Shown: positions 17,503 to 27,190 of the stretch, one piece after another
Layout: each line of letters opens with the position of its first letter
Position numbering within the stretch: the stretch's first letter is position 1
NCBI RefSeq assembly: GCF_002936955.1
Contig: NZ_MPZM01000007.1
Location: forward strand, 62,001-126,000
Reading direction: 5' to 3'
Source: Oceanisphaera arctica
GTDB taxonomy: Bacteria > Pseudomonadota > Gammaproteobacteria > Enterobacterales > Aeromonadaceae
DNA length: 64,000 bases
Translations under genes and position numbers: made by a program
Notes under the pieces: model-generated
What the model saw: only the letters and a program-made list of their open reading frames with translations
The model's database searches: none
Told to the model about the DNA's origin: nothing

Positions 17503-18390
17503 CTACCCCCGGGGGTGGTGCTCTTCGTGCAGGGCGTTGAGTCTGTGGGTGGCGACGTGGGTGTAGATCTGGGTGGTGGACAGGTCCGAGTGACCCAGCA
17601 GCAGCTGCACCACCCGCAGGTCGGCGCCGTGGTTGAGCAGGTGGGTGGCGAAGGCGTGCCGCAGGGTATGGGGCGACAGCTCGATGCCGATACCGGCGCG
17701 CTGGGCATACAGCTTGATGCGATGCCAGAAGGTCTGGCGGGTCATCTGCCGGCTGCGGCGTGAGGGAAACACCACATCGGACGACTGCTCGCCCAGCAAG
17801 GTCGCCCGCCCCTCTTTCAGATAGCGGGTCAGCCAGTGCAGCGCCTCTTCTCCCATGGGCACCAGCCGTTCCTTGTTGCCCTTACCGGTGACCCGCACCA
17901 GTCCCTGGCGCAGGCTGACGCTTTCCATCGTCAGGCTGACCAGCTCGGTCACCCGCAATCCGGTGGCGTACAGCAGCTCCAGCATGGCCTTGTCGCGCAG
18001 TTCCAGCGGATCTTCGACCAGGGGCGCCTGCAACAGGCTGAACACCTGTTGTTCGCTCAAGTCCTTGGGCAATCGCTTGGGCAGTTTAGGGCCGGCAATC
18101 AGGATGCTGGGATCGTCGTCCCGCAGCTGTTCCCGATGCAGATACTGAAAAAAGCGGCGCAGCACGCTCAGCATCCGGGCCGTACTGCTGGCCTTGAAGC
18201 CCAGATCCAGCCGATGGGCCAGATACTGCTGCAGGGTCAGGCCGTCCACCGCCAGCAGGCTGCTACCCTCGCCGTCCAGCCAGGCGGCGAAGTGCGACAA
18301 ATCGCTGCGGTAAGAGGTCAGGGTGTTGTCCGCCAGGCCTTTTTCCAGCCAGAGGGCATCCACAAATTGTTCCACCAGGGGATAGCTCAT
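17503..18390 (-). CDS. xerD: Tyrosine recombinase XerD
   Basis: 295 residues. With XerC it resolves chromosome dimers at dif, under FtsK control. The N-terminal SAM-like core-binding domain (residues 1-90) and catalytic domain are complete. Catalytic residues: Arg in ATGLRVTELV, Lys in the GKGNKERLVP hairpin, HxxR in SPHTLRHAFATHLL, His in LGHSDLSTTQ and the nucleophile Tyr in IYTHV. Divergent from fldB by 75 bases, as in E. coli. Confidence 0.95.
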   Translation of the reverse strand: MSYPLVEQFVDALWLEKGLADNTLTSYRSDLSHFAAWLDGEGSSLLAVDGLTLQQYLAHRLDLGFKASSTARMLSVLRRFFQYLHREQLRDDDPSILIAGPKLPKRLPKDLSEQQVFSLLQAPLVEDPLELRDKAMLELLYATGLRVTELVSLTMESVSLRQGLVRVTGKGNKERLVPMGEEALHWLTRYLKEGRATLLGEQSSDVVFPSRRSRQMTRQTFWHRIKLYAQRAGIGIELSPHTLRHAFATHLLNHGADLRVVQLLLGHSDLSTTQIYTHVATHRLNALHEEHHPRG

Positions 18391-18465
18391 CAGTACTCCG
18401 GGCTCTGCCCTGTGCGCGGGCTTCTGTTATGATGGTGCCATTGTCTGAAGAGATAACGGAACCCC

Positions 18466-18981
18466 ATGAATATCGGTTTATTTTACGGCTCAACCACCTG
18501 CTATACCGAGATGGCGGCCGAAAAGATCGGCACCCAGCTCGGCGCCGATCTGGTCGACCTGCATAATATCAAGGATGTGTCGCTCAAGCGCGTCGAAGAC
18601 TACCCCATACTGATTTTAGGCATTTCCACCTGGGACTTTGGTGAACTACAGGAAGACTGGGAATCTCACTGGGACGAAATAGACGACCTGAACCTGGAAG
18701 GTCATGTCGTGGCCTTGTTCGGCATGGGCGATCAGCTCGGTTATGGCGAATGGTTTCAGGATGCTCTGGGCATGCTGCACGACAAGGTCGCCGCCCAAGG
18801 CGCCACCATAGTGGGCTACTGGCCCAACAAGGGCTATGAGTTCGAGGCATCCAAGGCGCTCACCGAAGACGGCGACTACTTCGTGGGTCTATCGCTCGAT
18901 GAAGCCAACCAGTACGACGATACCGACAGCCGCATCCAGACCTGGGTAGCGCAGATACTGGAAGAAATGGCCAGCTTGTAA
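18466..18981 (+). CDS. fldB: Flavodoxin FldB-type
   Basis: 171-residue long-chain flavodoxin; a cytoplasmic FMN electron carrier. The phosphate-binding loop is [12 protein letters not shown] at residues 4-15, and the FMN-contacting loops are [12 protein letters not shown] and [13 protein letters not shown]. The neighbouring xerD and the cysteine in the P-loop (TTCYTE) favour fldB over fldA. ATG follows AACGGA. Confidence 0.92.
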   Translation: MNIGLFYGSTTCYTEMAAEKIGTQLGADLVDLHNIKDVSLKRVEDYPILILGISTWDFGELQEDWESHWDEIDDLNLEGHVVALFGMGDQLGYGEWFQDALGMLHDKVAAQGATIVGYWPNKGYEFEASKALTEDGDYFVGLSLDEANQYDDTDSRIQTWVAQILEEMASL

Positions 18982-18991
18982 CACCTGTGGT

Positions 18992-20386
18992 TTATCGGCC
19001 GGAGGTTCCCCGGGGCATAAATATGTTCAGATCGCCTTTCGCCTCGGGGCCCTTAACTTTTTTTGCCGAGTACATGGCGTCATCCGCATGGCGCAATAGC
19101 TGCCCTTCATCACTCCCATGAAGAGGAAAAAGCGCAATACCGATACTCGGCAAAATATGCACCTGGCGCCCCGCCAGGTCGAAGGGTCGGGCAAATGCAT
19201 GGCGGATTTTTTCTGCCACCAGCGCGGCTTGCTCTGGCTGCGCAATGGACTCCAGCAATACCACAAACTCATCCCCCCCCAGCCGCGCCAGCGTATCGCA
19301 CTCGCGTACACACAACTCAAGCCGCCGGGCCACTTTTTCCAGCAGAAGGTCGCCGGCCATATGGCCGAAGGTGTCGTTGATCGCCTTGAACTTGTCCAGA
19401 TCCAGATAGAACAGGGCCAGCTGACCCTGATGACGTCGTGCCTTGGCCAATGCCAGCTGCATGCGGTCATGGAATAGCGCCCGATTGGGCAAGCCGGTCA
19501 GCTGATCATGGAGGGCAATATGCTGCAGGCGGGCCATCATTTGTTTGCGTTCAATGGCATCGGCAACTTGCCTGGATACAAACTGCAGCAGCTCCCGATC
19601 CTTTTCCGTATAACGGGCATGCTCGGCACAGCTCTGCACAATCAAGGCGCCGATAGTGCCATTGCGGGACCGAAGCGGAACACCGAGCGAGCTTTTCAAA
19701 TAGTGGCCACATAGGGAGCAAGCTACCGAGGCTTCGGCACTCCCCGGTTCATCTTCCGGGGTCAGCAGCAAGGTCTGGCCACCACGAATGACCCGGTTGC
19801 AAAGTGTGTCCGAGTCGATCTGTTGTGGGGTAAGTAAGGGATCAGACTTGTCAACATGATAGGGAAAGCTCACTTCGCCGCTCGCTTCATCATAAAGCGC
19901 AATGTAAAAATGAGTCGTCGGCAGCAAGGCCCCTATGATCCTGTGAATCCGCTGGAACAGGGTGCCCAGATCATCCACCTCGTGAACGGCTTCGGAAATG
20001 GCGTACAGTGCCGCTTGCATCTGCTCCGCCTGTTTGCTGCGGGTGATGTCCCGGGCAACCGCAATTCGTACCTGATCAGCTTCCGACCAGCGGGCCGACC
20101 ACATGATGTTGACTACCTGGCCATCTTTACGTACATAGCGGTTTTCAAAGTGGGGTAGAGGTTCGCCGGAGATGACCTGGGCGGCGGTCTGCAGGGTACA
20201 CTCCCTGTCTTCGGGAAAGACCAACTCGATCATGCGCCTGCCGACCATTTCTTCCGGGGTATAACCAAATATACGCTCGCAAGCAGCACTCACGTAGACA
20301 AAGCACCCTTCTTTATCCACCACGCAAATGGCATCAAGCAAGAGATCCATAAACTTGCTCGACGAGGCGAAGGTGTTTGCTTTCAT
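18992..20386 (-). CDS. PAS-GAF-GGDEF diguanylate cyclase
   Basis: 464 residues, no membrane segment. A PAS domain (about 10-125, with FVYVSAACERIFGYTPEEM), then a GAF domain (about 130-300, with SSLGVPLRSRNGTIGALIVQ) and a C-terminal GGDEF domain. The active site RLGGDEFVVLL is intact, and an RxxD inhibitory site (RECD) lies five residues before it, so cyclic-di-GMP product inhibition is expected. The cysteines in VACSLCGHY within GAF are unusual and could bind a ligand or metal. ATG 20386 has AGGGA upstream; an ATG eight codons earlier lacks one. Signal unknown. Confidence 0.92.
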   Translation of the reverse strand: MKANTFASSSKFMDLLLDAICVVDKEGCFVYVSAACERIFGYTPEEMVGRRMIELVFPEDRECTLQTAAQVISGEPLPHFENRYVRKDGQVVNIMWSARWSEADQVRIAVARDITRSKQAEQMQAALYAISEAVHEVDDLGTLFQRIHRIIGALLPTTHFYIALYDEASGEVSFPYHVDKSDPLLTPQQIDSDTLCNRVIRGGQTLLLTPEDEPGSAEASVACSLCGHYLKSSLGVPLRSRNGTIGALIVQSCAEHARYTEKDRELLQFVSRQVADAIERKQMMARLQHIALHDQLTGLPNRALFHDRMQLALAKARRHQGQLALFYLDLDKFKAINDTFGHMAGDLLLEKVARRLELCVRECDTLARLGGDEFVVLLESIAQPEQAALVAEKIRHAFARPFDLAGRQVHILPSIGIALFPLHGSDEGQLLRHADDAMYSAKKVKGPEAKGDLNIFMPRGTSGR

Positions 20387-20524
20387 GTTACATCCCTGAT
20401 GATGGCGCAATAAGTCAGCCCCTCAGAGCCGATGCCGTGGCCGCCTGGCGCAGCCCCGATGAACCTAAGTCTAACCTACTGGTCCCGTTTCAAAAATTTA
20501 GTGACCGATTTTATGAGCCTGCCC

Positions 20525-20575
20525 CTTGGGCCTATGTCAAAAAACAATACCTTGGGTCTATGTCAAAAAACAATA
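20525..20575. repeat. Two tandem 26-bp repeats
   Basis: 20525-20550 and 20551-20575 are the same unit (CTTGGGYCTATGTCAAAAAA plus CAATAC) with one mismatch. They lie in the gap between the convergent-side terminator of brnQ and the start of the diguanylate cyclase gene, at about its promoter. Confidence 0.8.
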
Positions 20576-20586
20576 AAAGACGGGCA

Positions 20587-20611
20587 TTAAAAAAGGCGGC
20601 CTGCGCCGCCC
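20587..20611 (-). terminator. Intrinsic terminator downstream of brnQ
   Basis: Stem GGCGGC (20595-20600) with GCCGCC (20605-20610), loop CTGC, followed on the minus strand by a run of six T. Confidence 0.88.
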
Positions 20612-20641
20612 CCTCGGGATGATACCGGAGTAAAGTCCGGT

Positions 20642-21946
20642 TTACGCGATGGCTGCCTGCTTGGCCTTGCCGGCCGCCAGTCCAATCACGGCCGCGGCGA
20701 TGGTCGGCAGTACCCAGGCCATGCCAATATCGAACATAGGCAGGAAGGTAAAGGCGCTCATGTTCAGGCCCGCCGCCTGCATGCCGTCGATCAGGCCGAA
20801 GGCAAAGGCCACAGTCATGATCAAGCGGAAGGCGAATACGGGGGAGCGCATCAGCGGGGTCAGATAAGTTGCCATTACCAGCGCAACTGCCACCGGATAA
20901 CAGGCCACCAGTACCGGAATAGACACCGATATCAGGGTGTTCAGACCCACGTTGGCCACCAGCATGCAGGCTACGGCATTGATGGCAACCCAACGGCGAT
21001 AGCTACCCTTGCCGGTCAGGCGATGGAAGTAGTCGGCACAGGACGACACCAGGCCAACGGCCGTGGTGATACAGGCCAACGAAACGATGGCCGCCAGAAT
21101 CCACAGGCCCGGAGCACCGAACAGCGACAACACATAGGCGCTGATGATTTCGCCACCGTTGCTGGCCGACTCCACCACACCGAAGCTGGTGCCACCCAGA
21201 ATGAACAACGACACATAGACGAAGCCCAGACCGGCGGCGGCAATCAGCGCCGCTATCATCAGATAACGGGATTGGGCACGGGTATCGGTCACGCCCTTCT
21301 GGCGCAATACGTCCAGGATCAGCATGCCGAACATCAGGGCGGCGAAGGTATCCATGGTGTTATAGCCTTCGATAAAGCCTTTCACGAAGGGCTGAGTCAG
21401 ATAGGCCTCGGCCACTTGTGGCTGAGTGCCCTGGGGGTTAACAAACACCGCTACCGCCAGTGCCACCAGCAGCAACAACAAGATCGGAGTCAGCACCTTG
21501 CCGACCGCATCCAGCAGTCGACCCTGATTGAGCGACAGCAGCAGCACCAGACCGAAAAAACCGATGGTATAGAGGGTCAGGGTGGTCTGGCCGGGATCAT
21601 TCAGAAACGGCTTCAAACCCATTTCGTATGCCACCAGGCCGGTACGGGGCGCCGCGAAGGCCGGACCTATGATGATGAAGATGGCAGTGGCCATCACGGT
21701 GACCACGGCCGCGGGCAGATAACGGCCCATGGTCGGCAGGCCACCACCGGCGAGGGCGGCGGCAATCAGGGTCACCAGCGGCAGACCGACGGCGGTAATC
21801 AAGAAGCCGAACATGGCGCTGTTCAGGTTCTCACCGGCAAGAAAACCGGCCAGGGGGGGGAATATGATATTCCCGGCGCCCAGAAAGAAGGCGAAGGTCA
21901 TAAACCCCAGACCCATCACATCAAAAGTGGATAACGATTTGTTCAC
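20642..21946 (-). CDS. brnQ: Branched-chain amino acid:cation symporter BrnQ
   Basis: LIVCS family transporter for leucine, isoleucine and valine, about 434 residues and 12 hydrophobic segments. The N-terminal LGFMTFAFFLGAGNIIFPP is the family signature. The start is probably GTG at 21946, with GAGG six bases upstream, which puts the same number of residues before LGFMTF as in E. coli BrnQ; an ATG at 21958 has no ribosome site. A hairpin terminator follows the stop. Confidence 0.9.
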   Translation of the reverse strand: MNKSLSTFDVMGLGFMTFAFFLGAGNIIFPPLAGFLAGENLNSAMFGFLITAVGLPLVTLIAAALAGGGLPTMGRYLPAAVVTVMATAIFIIIGPAFAAPRTGLVAYEMGLKPFLNDPGQTTLTLYTIGFFGLVLLLSLNQGRLLDAVGKVLTPILLLLLVALAVAVFVNPQGTQPQVAEAYLTQPFVKGFIEGYNTMDTFAALMFGMLILDVLRQKGVTDTRAQSRYLMIAALIAAAGLGFVYVSLFILGGTSFGVVESASNGGEIISAYVLSLFGAPGLWILAAIVSLACITTAVGLVSSCADYFHRLTGKGSYRRWVAINAVACMLVANVGLNTLISVSIPVLVACYPVAVALVMATYLTPLMRSPVFAFRLIMTVAFAFGLIDGMQAAGLNMSAFTFLPMFDIGMAWVLPTIAAAVIGLAAGKAKQAAIA

Positions 21947-22110
21947 TGCAAACCTCATTGCGGCTGCCCGCATAATGAAAGTTTCGTTTGGAAACTAACA
22001 ACATTAACAATATGGCCTGCCACCAGAAATCTGCGGTAAAATACCAGGATCTGACAGCCGCCAAGCATGCCAGTAGCATAATGATGTGAAAAACAGATTC
22101 AAGGCAAAAT

Positions 22111-22818
22111 TTACATCTTCAAGTAGAATGGCGCCACCAGTCTGACATATGTATCGCCATGAACATTATTTTTGGTATTAATGACAATCTCATCCATTAG
22201 TTTGCAGTGTTTAACTCTGGAAAAGAACATTAAAAAACGAACCGGATCTTTCCCTTCTCTAGTGATAACGTCTCTTTTTTCATACAAAACAAAGCCATTT
22301 GAGTCAGCCAGCTTCGTCACCTCCGCCAGTGCCTGCACCGGTAACACCACAGCCAGGCCGCCATCGTCGGCGAGCAAACGCCGTCCATGACCGAACAACT
22401 CCGCCAGACTCAGGCTAACCGTATGGCGAGCCCCGGCCCGGGCGGCGCAGTCGAAGTCCTGACCATGCTGGAAGTAAGGCGGGTTGGAAACTATCAGATC
22501 GAACGCCGGGGCCGAGTACTGCTGCAGGGCGCCTCTTTCTATGCTGACCTTATCCGGCCAGGGTGACGCCAGCGCATTTTCCTCCGCCTGAGCGGCGGCG
22601 GCTTCGTCCAGTTCCAGCCCGACTATTTTTACGTCGGGATCACTGCGCTGGGCCAGCATCAGCGCCACCAGACCCGAGCCGGTGCCGACGTCCAGAATGC
22701 GGCGGGCAGAACCTATCGGCGCCCAGGCGCCGAGCAAAATACCGTCGGTGCCCACCTTCATGGCACAATGGTCGTGATTGATGTGAAACTGCTTGAAAGT
22801 AAAACCGCGGCTGCTCAT
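22111..22818 (-). CDS. trmN6: tRNA1(Val) (adenine(37)-N6)-methyltransferase TrmN6
   Basis: 235 residues, SAM-dependent methyltransferase. The SAM motif is ILDVGTGSGLVALM; the N6-adenine catalytic motif NPPY is in IVSNPPYFQHG. KVGTDGILLGAW near the N-terminus is typical of the YfiC group. Start ATG 22818 gives family length; the ORF is open further upstream into the srmB gene. Divergent from srmB, as yfiC is in E. coli. Confidence 0.93.
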   Translation of the reverse strand: MSSRGFTFKQFHINHDHCAMKVGTDGILLGAWAPIGSARRILDVGTGSGLVALMLAQRSDPDVKIVGLELDEAAAAQAEENALASPWPDKVSIERGALQQYSAPAFDLIVSNPPYFQHGQDFDCAARAGARHTVSLSLAELFGHGRRLLADDGGLAVVLPVQALAEVTKLADSNGFVLYEKRDVITREGKDPVRFLMFFSRVKHCKLMDEIVINTKNNVHGDTYVRLVAPFYLKM

Positions 22819-22888
22819 GCTGATCCTGTCAGGTTTTTTTGTCCGAGTTCCCCTATAATACCCGCCTTTTAGGCTGACGAGACCGATC

Positions 22889-24253
22889 ATGAGCAGTATG
22901 ACCTTCGAGCAACTGGAACTGGACCCCATCCTGGTCCGCGCCCTGGCTGGCATGGGCTATGCCAAACCGACCACCATTCAGAGCCAGGTCATCCCCGAAG
23001 CCATGAGCGGACGGGACATAATGGCTTCCGCACCCACCGGCACCGGCAAGACGGCGGCGTTTTTGCTGCCGATTTGTCAGCACCTGCTGGACTTTCCTCG
23101 TCGTCAGCCGGGTCCTGCCCGTATTCTGATCCTGACGCCAACGCGCGAGCTGGCCATACAGATCGCAGACGATGCCAAAAAGATATTGAAAAACACCGCC
23201 GTGCGCGTGGAAGTGATCACCGGCGGTGTGCATGAAAGCCAACACCTGCCCGCCCTGACCAAGACCACTGACATAGTGGTCGCCACCCCGGGCCGCCTGC
23301 TGCAATACATGGATGAAGAGTCTTTCGACAGCCGTGATATCGAAATGCTGGTGCTGGATGAAGCTGACCGCATGCTGGACATGGGCTTTATCAAGGATGT
23401 GGACCGCATCGCTGCCGAAGCCCGCTGGCGCCGACAGACCATGCTGTTCTCCGCCACCCTGGAAGGCCGTGGTCTGATGAAGTTTGCCGCCGATCTGCTG
23501 AATGATCCGGTAGAGATCAGCGCCGAGCCGCCCCGCAGCGAACGCAAGAAAATCAACCAGTGGGTGCACCTGGCAGACAACCCGGAGCACAAGTTTGCCC
23601 TGCTGACTCATCTGCTGCGCCAGCCCGACGTCACCCGCAGTATCATCTTCGTCAAAACCCGGGATCGCCTGATGGAACTGGCCAGCCGCCTGCAGCAGGA
23701 AGGGCTGCATAATGCCTGGCTGCGCGGTGAAATGGAGCAGGAAAAACGTATCGAGGCACTCGGTCGTTTTCGTATCGGCAGAGTCAATATTCTGGTCGCC
23801 ACCGATGTGGCATCTCGCGGTATCGACTTACCCGAGGTGAGCCACGTGATTAACTATGATATGCCGCGCACCGCCGATGTATACGTGCATCGCATCGGTC
23901 GTACCGGTCGGGCTGGCCAGAAGGGCACCGCCATCAGCCTGGTGGAAGCCCACGACATGCCCCTGCTCGTTCGGGTAGAGAAATATACCGAAGAAGTGCT
24001 CAAGCGCCGCATCATCGACGAACTGCGTCCCAAGCATAAAGAAGCCAAGGTGGCGTCACGCAAGAAGAAAGACGGTGACAGCAAAGGCAAGAAGGCCCTT
24101 CTGCCCAAGAAGAAAGAGAAGGTGCGCCTGCGTGATACCAAGGCCAAGGGCAAGCCTAAATGGGCTGGCGCCAAGCCTGACGCCACCAAGAAACCGGCGG
24201 GCGCCAAAAAGGCCGCCGGCAAGAAGGTTGAGGGCAACAAAGACGCCGAATAA
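22889..24253 (+). CDS. srmB: DEAD-box RNA helicase SrmB
   Basis: 454 residues. ATP-dependent RNA helicase that helps early assembly of the 50S subunit. Motifs in order: Q-motif region TTIQSQVIP, Walker A APTGTGKT, PTRELAIQ, TPGRLL, DEAD, SAT, and VI HRIGRTGRAG. The C-terminal 85 residues are a very basic lysine/alanine tail, typical of SrmB and likely RNA-binding. Context (divergent trmN6) separates it from RhlE/RhlB. Confidence 0.93.
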   Translation: MSSMTFEQLELDPILVRALAGMGYAKPTTIQSQVIPEAMSGRDIMASAPTGTGKTAAFLLPICQHLLDFPRRQPGPARILILTPTRELAIQIADDAKKILKNTAVRVEVITGGVHESQHLPALTKTTDIVVATPGRLLQYMDEESFDSRDIEMLVLDEADRMLDMGFIKDVDRIAAEARWRRQTMLFSATLEGRGLMKFAADLLNDPVEISAEPPRSERKKINQWVHLADNPEHKFALLTHLLRQPDVTRSIIFVKTRDRLMELASRLQQEGLHNAWLRGEMEQEKRIEALGRFRIGRVNILVATDVASRGIDLPEVSHVINYDMPRTADVYVHRIGRTGRAGQKGTAISLVEAHDMPLLVRVEKYTEEVLKRRIIDELRPKHKEAKVASRKKKDGDSKGKKALLPKKKEKVRLRDTKAKGKPKWAGAKPDATKKPAGAKKAAGKKVEGNKDAE

Positions 24254-24337
24254 GGGCGTCGGCCCCCGACTGGCGGCACTTGGAGCTGCGGCCGAATAAT
24301 GCTCGACTATGCTTAGAAAAAAAACGGAGGCATGGTC

Positions 24338-24496
24338 ATGTTGAGGCATTATTCAGGCACGGAACGGCGACAACAACACCGACGGCAGATCCTGGATCGA
24401 CGAGATCTGATCCGCTGGGAACCGGACAGGCACGAACGCCGCAAGCTGCGCGGCCGCCGCACCATAGACAACGCCAGAACCCTGTGGGATCAATAA
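24338..24496 (+). CDS. Small highly basic protein, unrecognised
   Basis: 52 codons ending in TAA at 24494, with CGGAGG seven bases before ATG 24338 (a second ATG two codons upstream overlaps the site). The product is rich in Arg, His and Asp, with RRDLIRWEPDRHERRKLRGR as its core, and has no membrane segment. Similar short RRDxIRWEPxxxxRR proteins of unknown function are, to my recollection, found in other gammaproteobacteria, but I could not check. It lies 84 bases after srmB, before a terminator. Probably a real gene. Confidence 0.6.
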   Translation: MLRHYSGTERRQQHRRQILDRRDLIRWEPDRHERRKLRGRRTIDNARTLWDQ

Positions 24497-24518
24497 AAGG
24501 CTGTCAGAAAAACCGCGT

Positions 24519-24655
24519 ATAAAAAAACCGGCCCATCAGGACCGGTCAAAAATGAAGAAGAGAGAGAATTCAAATTCAGTAAGCATACCTATTCAGAGAG
24601 CGGCCGGACCGAAAGGTTCCGGCTTTTTTTGTTTTTATTGCTCTTCCCGCCTGAG
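24519..24655. repeat. Left copy of a duplicated yaaA-tail-plus-terminator segment
   Basis: 24519-24600 matches 25078-25160 almost base for base (AAAACCGGCCCATCAGGACC then GAGAGAATTCAAATTCAGTA). It is followed by a GGACC-GAAA-GGTTCC hairpin with a T run, and by 24635-24655, which repeats the last codons and stop of yaaA on the minus strand (RREEQ-stop against KREEQ-stop in the real gene). Together with the right copy it flanks repeat R6. Confidence 0.85.
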
Positions 24656-24669
24656 CCAGCCACATTAAA

Positions 24670-25064
24670 TACCAATTACATTAAGTACCTGATCATATTG
24701 AGGCCTCTGACCAGAGGCAACACAGCCACCCCCCTCGACACGCCATGGGTAAATGACACTCACCGTTTCAGCTAACTGCGAGCATTCACTGGATGCTCGG
24801 TTTAGCTGAAACGATTCGTCACGGCGAGACAAGCTCGCCCCCTGGGGGCTCGGAAATGCTGTCTGACCGCCAGGGATGGTGGGAATGCCGGAACGGCAGG
24901 AGCACTTTTTGGCCATGGCATTTCACGGTCGTGGGAGCCGCCCTCTGTTTCCTCTTCTTGAACACCGAGTGGCCCGCAGACGGTGCCAACAGGCCGCGCC
25001 GGAGCGGGCCCTTCCCGATGCTTACAGAGCTATAAAACAGATCAATTGTTTAATGGGGTAGGTA
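24670..25064. repeat. Composite hairpin repeat, copy R6 (full V domain, remnant U domain)
   Basis: About 395 bp with both family ends: ATACCAATTACATTAAGTAC on the left and, as reverse complement on the right, ATACCTACCCCATTAAACAA. The V domain has arms from 24711 (CCAGAGGCAACACAG) and to about 24960, an inner stem-loop GTTTCAGCTAA / TTAGCTGAAAC (reverse orientation to R2) and an enlarged hairpin between GAAATGC and GCATTTC. Only the right arm of a U domain remains (24993-25018). Confidence 0.85.
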
Positions 25065-25077
25065 TAAAGTGCGACCC

Positions 25078-25235
25078 ATAAAAAAACCGGCCCATCAGGA
25101 CCGGTTAAAAAATGAAGAAGAGAGAGAATTCAAATTCAGTAAGCACACCTATTCAGAGGGCACCCGAACCGAAAGGTTCAAGGTTTTTGCTATTTATTAT
25201 TTGCCGAAGGCTCTTTTATTGCTCTTCCCGCTTGA
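25078..25235. repeat. Right copy of the duplicated segment, including the yaaA terminators
   Basis: 25078-25160 is the partner of 24519-24600. 25166-25180 forms a GAACC-GAAA-GGTTC hairpin, and 25216-25235 is the true end of yaaA. On the minus strand the ACCGG-type hairpin at 25085-25106 is flanked by A/T runs, so the segment probably works as a double terminator for yaaA. Confidence 0.8.
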
Positions 25236-25989
25236 ACACCAGCTCGGTGGCTGTCGACTCCGCTTCCACAAAGTAATAACCGGCGGTATCGAAGGCGGTC
25301 AGCTGGCTCACCTCGGTCAGGCGATTTTCGATGATGTAGCGCGCCATCATGCCCCTCGCCTTCTTGGCGTAGAAGCTGATGATCTTGTACTGGCCCTTCT
25401 TGCAGTCCTTGAACACCGGCGTGATGATTTGTCCGTCCAGCTTTCTCGGCTTCACCGACTTGAAGTATTCGTTGGACGCCAGGTTGATCAGCACATTGTC
25501 GCCCTGCTCCGCCAGCGCCTGGTTGAGCTTGTCGGTGATGATATCGCCCCAGAACTGGTAAAGGTCCTTGCCCCGATCGTTGTCCAGTTTGGTCCCCATC
25601 TCCAATCGATAAGCCTGCATCAGATCCAGCGGCCGCAGCAAACCATACAGGCCCGACAGCATGCGCAGGTGCGACTGGGCGAAGGCGAAATCATCCGGGG
25701 TCAGGCTCTCGGCGTCCAGCCCCGTATAAACATCACCCTTGAATGCCAGCAACGCCTGCTTGGCATTGGCCGGGGTGAAGTCCGGCTGCCAATCGGCAAA
25801 ACGGGCGGCATTGAGCCCGGACAGCTTGTCGCTGATCCCCATCAGCTTGCCAATCTCGGCCGGCGTCAGCTGGCGTGCGCGATCGATAAGCTCGGCCGAG
25901 TGTTCCAGTAGCTCGGGCCGGGTAAAATCGGCAATCACCGGTGGTGTGTCAAAATCGAGGGTCTTGGCGGGGGAAACCACTATTAGCAT
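25216..25989 (-). CDS. yaaA: Peroxide stress protein YaaA (DUF328)
   Basis: 257 residues; a DNA-binding protein that in E. coli lowers free iron and protects from hydrogen peroxide. The family start [13 protein letters not shown] and the segments [22 protein letters not shown] and [11 protein letters not shown] are present. ATG 25989 has AGAGG seven bases upstream; an ORF extension to 26028 is not supported. Its 3' end is duplicated beyond repeat R6. Confidence 0.95.
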   Translation of the reverse strand: MLIVVSPAKTLDFDTPPVIADFTRPELLEHSAELIDRARQLTPAEIGKLMGISDKLSGLNAARFADWQPDFTPANAKQALLAFKGDVYTGLDAESLTPDDFAFAQSHLRMLSGLYGLLRPLDLMQAYRLEMGTKLDNDRGKDLYQFWGDIITDKLNQALAEQGDNVLINLASNEYFKSVKPRKLDGQIITPVFKDCKKGQYKIISFYAKKARGMMARYIIENRLTEVSQLTAFDTAGYYFVEAESTATELVFKREEQ

Positions 25990-26015
25990 GAAGGGCCTCT
26001 GAATAGCTGTCACAA

Positions 26016-26051
26016 ACAGCCCCATCACGGCATAGGCCGTGATGGGGCTGT
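26016..26051. terminator. Strong hairpin between pilU and yaaA
   Basis: Perfect 16-bp stem ACAGCCCCATCACGGC (26016-26031) with its complement (26036-26051), loop ATAG. Only short T runs follow, so it may be a terminator or an mRNA-protecting hairpin at the pilU 3' end. Confidence 0.75.
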
Positions 26052-26063
26052 GCAGAATATGGG

Positions 26064-27176
26064 TTAATCGGACTCTATGGTCACGTGGTCGAGCAGGCCG
26101 GCATCCATACCGCCGCCGCCCTGAAGCTTGATCATCAGTCGCAGATCGTTAGGCGAGTCGGCGTAGGCCACCGCTTCGCTATAGCCTATATGGTTCTGGC
26201 TATAAAGATCAAACAGCGCCTGATCGAAGGTCTGCATGCCCAGCTCACGAGACTTGCTCATCACCTCTTTCAGCCGGTGCATGTCTCCCTTGCGGATCAG
26301 ATCCGATATCAAGGGCGTATTGAGCAGGATCTCGAAGGCACCGCGGCGCTGTGTACCATTCTGGGTCGGGATCAGTTGCTGCCCCACTATCGCCTTGAGG
26401 TTGAACGACAGGTCGAACTGCAACTGGCGATGTTTGCTTTCGGGTACCAGGTGCATGATCCGATCCAGCGCCTGGTTGGCGTTGTTGGCATGCAGGGTCG
26501 CCATGCACAGGTGACCGGTTTCGGCGAAGGCCAGCGCATAGCCCATGGTTTCTTCCGAGCGAATTTCACCGATCAGAATCACGTTCGGCGCCTGACGCAG
26601 GGAGCTTTTCAGCGCCGCATCGAAAGATTCGGTATCGGTGCCCACCTCCCGCTGGGTGATGATGGATCTTTCGTGCTTATGAATAAACTCCACCGGATCC
26701 TCGATGGTGAGGATATGGCCGTCCGAATGACGGTTACGGTGGCCAATCATCGCCGCCAGAGAGGTAGACTTGCCCGAACCGGTGCCGCCCACGAACAGCA
26801 CCAGGCCGCGCTTTTCCATGGCGATTTCCTGCAGGACCTCGGGCAGATACAGTTCATCGAAGGTCGGGATCCGGCTTTCGATGCGCCGGATCACCATGCC
26901 CGCATGGTCCTGCTGCCAGAAGGCGCTGACCCGAAATCGTCCCAGCTGTTCATCGCTGATGGCGAAGTTGGCCTCCTTCTGGCGATGAAAGCGTTCACAC
27001 CAGTCATCGTTCATGCAGGACTCCACCAGTGCCAGCGCCTCTTCCGGCGTCAGCGCCGTGTCGGTCACCTGCACCAGTCGCCCATGGCTTTTGACCGTCG
27101 GCGGTACGCCGACGGAGATGTACATATCCGAGGCCTGCTTGTCCAGCATGGCCTGCAGTAACGGCGTTAGCCCCAT
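26064..27176 (-). CDS. pilU: Type IV pilus retraction ATPase PilU
   Basis: 370 residues, cytoplasmic hexameric ATPase that assists PilT in pilus retraction. Walker [11 protein letters not shown], Asp box TIEDPVEF, Walker [13 protein letters not shown] and His box [14 protein letters not shown] are intact. ATG 27176 has GGAGG five bases upstream. It starts 14 bases after the pilT stop, so the two genes form one unit. Confidence 0.95.
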   Translation of the reverse strand: MGLTPLLQAMLDKQASDMYISVGVPPTVKSHGRLVQVTDTALTPEEALALVESCMNDDWCERFHRQKEANFAISDEQLGRFRVSAFWQQDHAGMVIRRIESRIPTFDELYLPEVLQEIAMEKRGLVLFVGGTGSGKSTSLAAMIGHRNRHSDGHILTIEDPVEFIHKHERSIITQREVGTDTESFDAALKSSLRQAPNVILIGEIRSEETMGYALAFAETGHLCMATLHANNANQALDRIMHLVPESKHRQLQFDLSFNLKAIVGQQLIPTQNGTQRRGAFEILLNTPLISDLIRKGDMHRLKEVMSKSRELGMQTFDQALFDLYSQNHIGYSEAVAYADSPNDLRLMIKLQGGGGMDAGLLDHVTIESD

Positions 27177-27190
27177 ATAACCTCCGGCTG

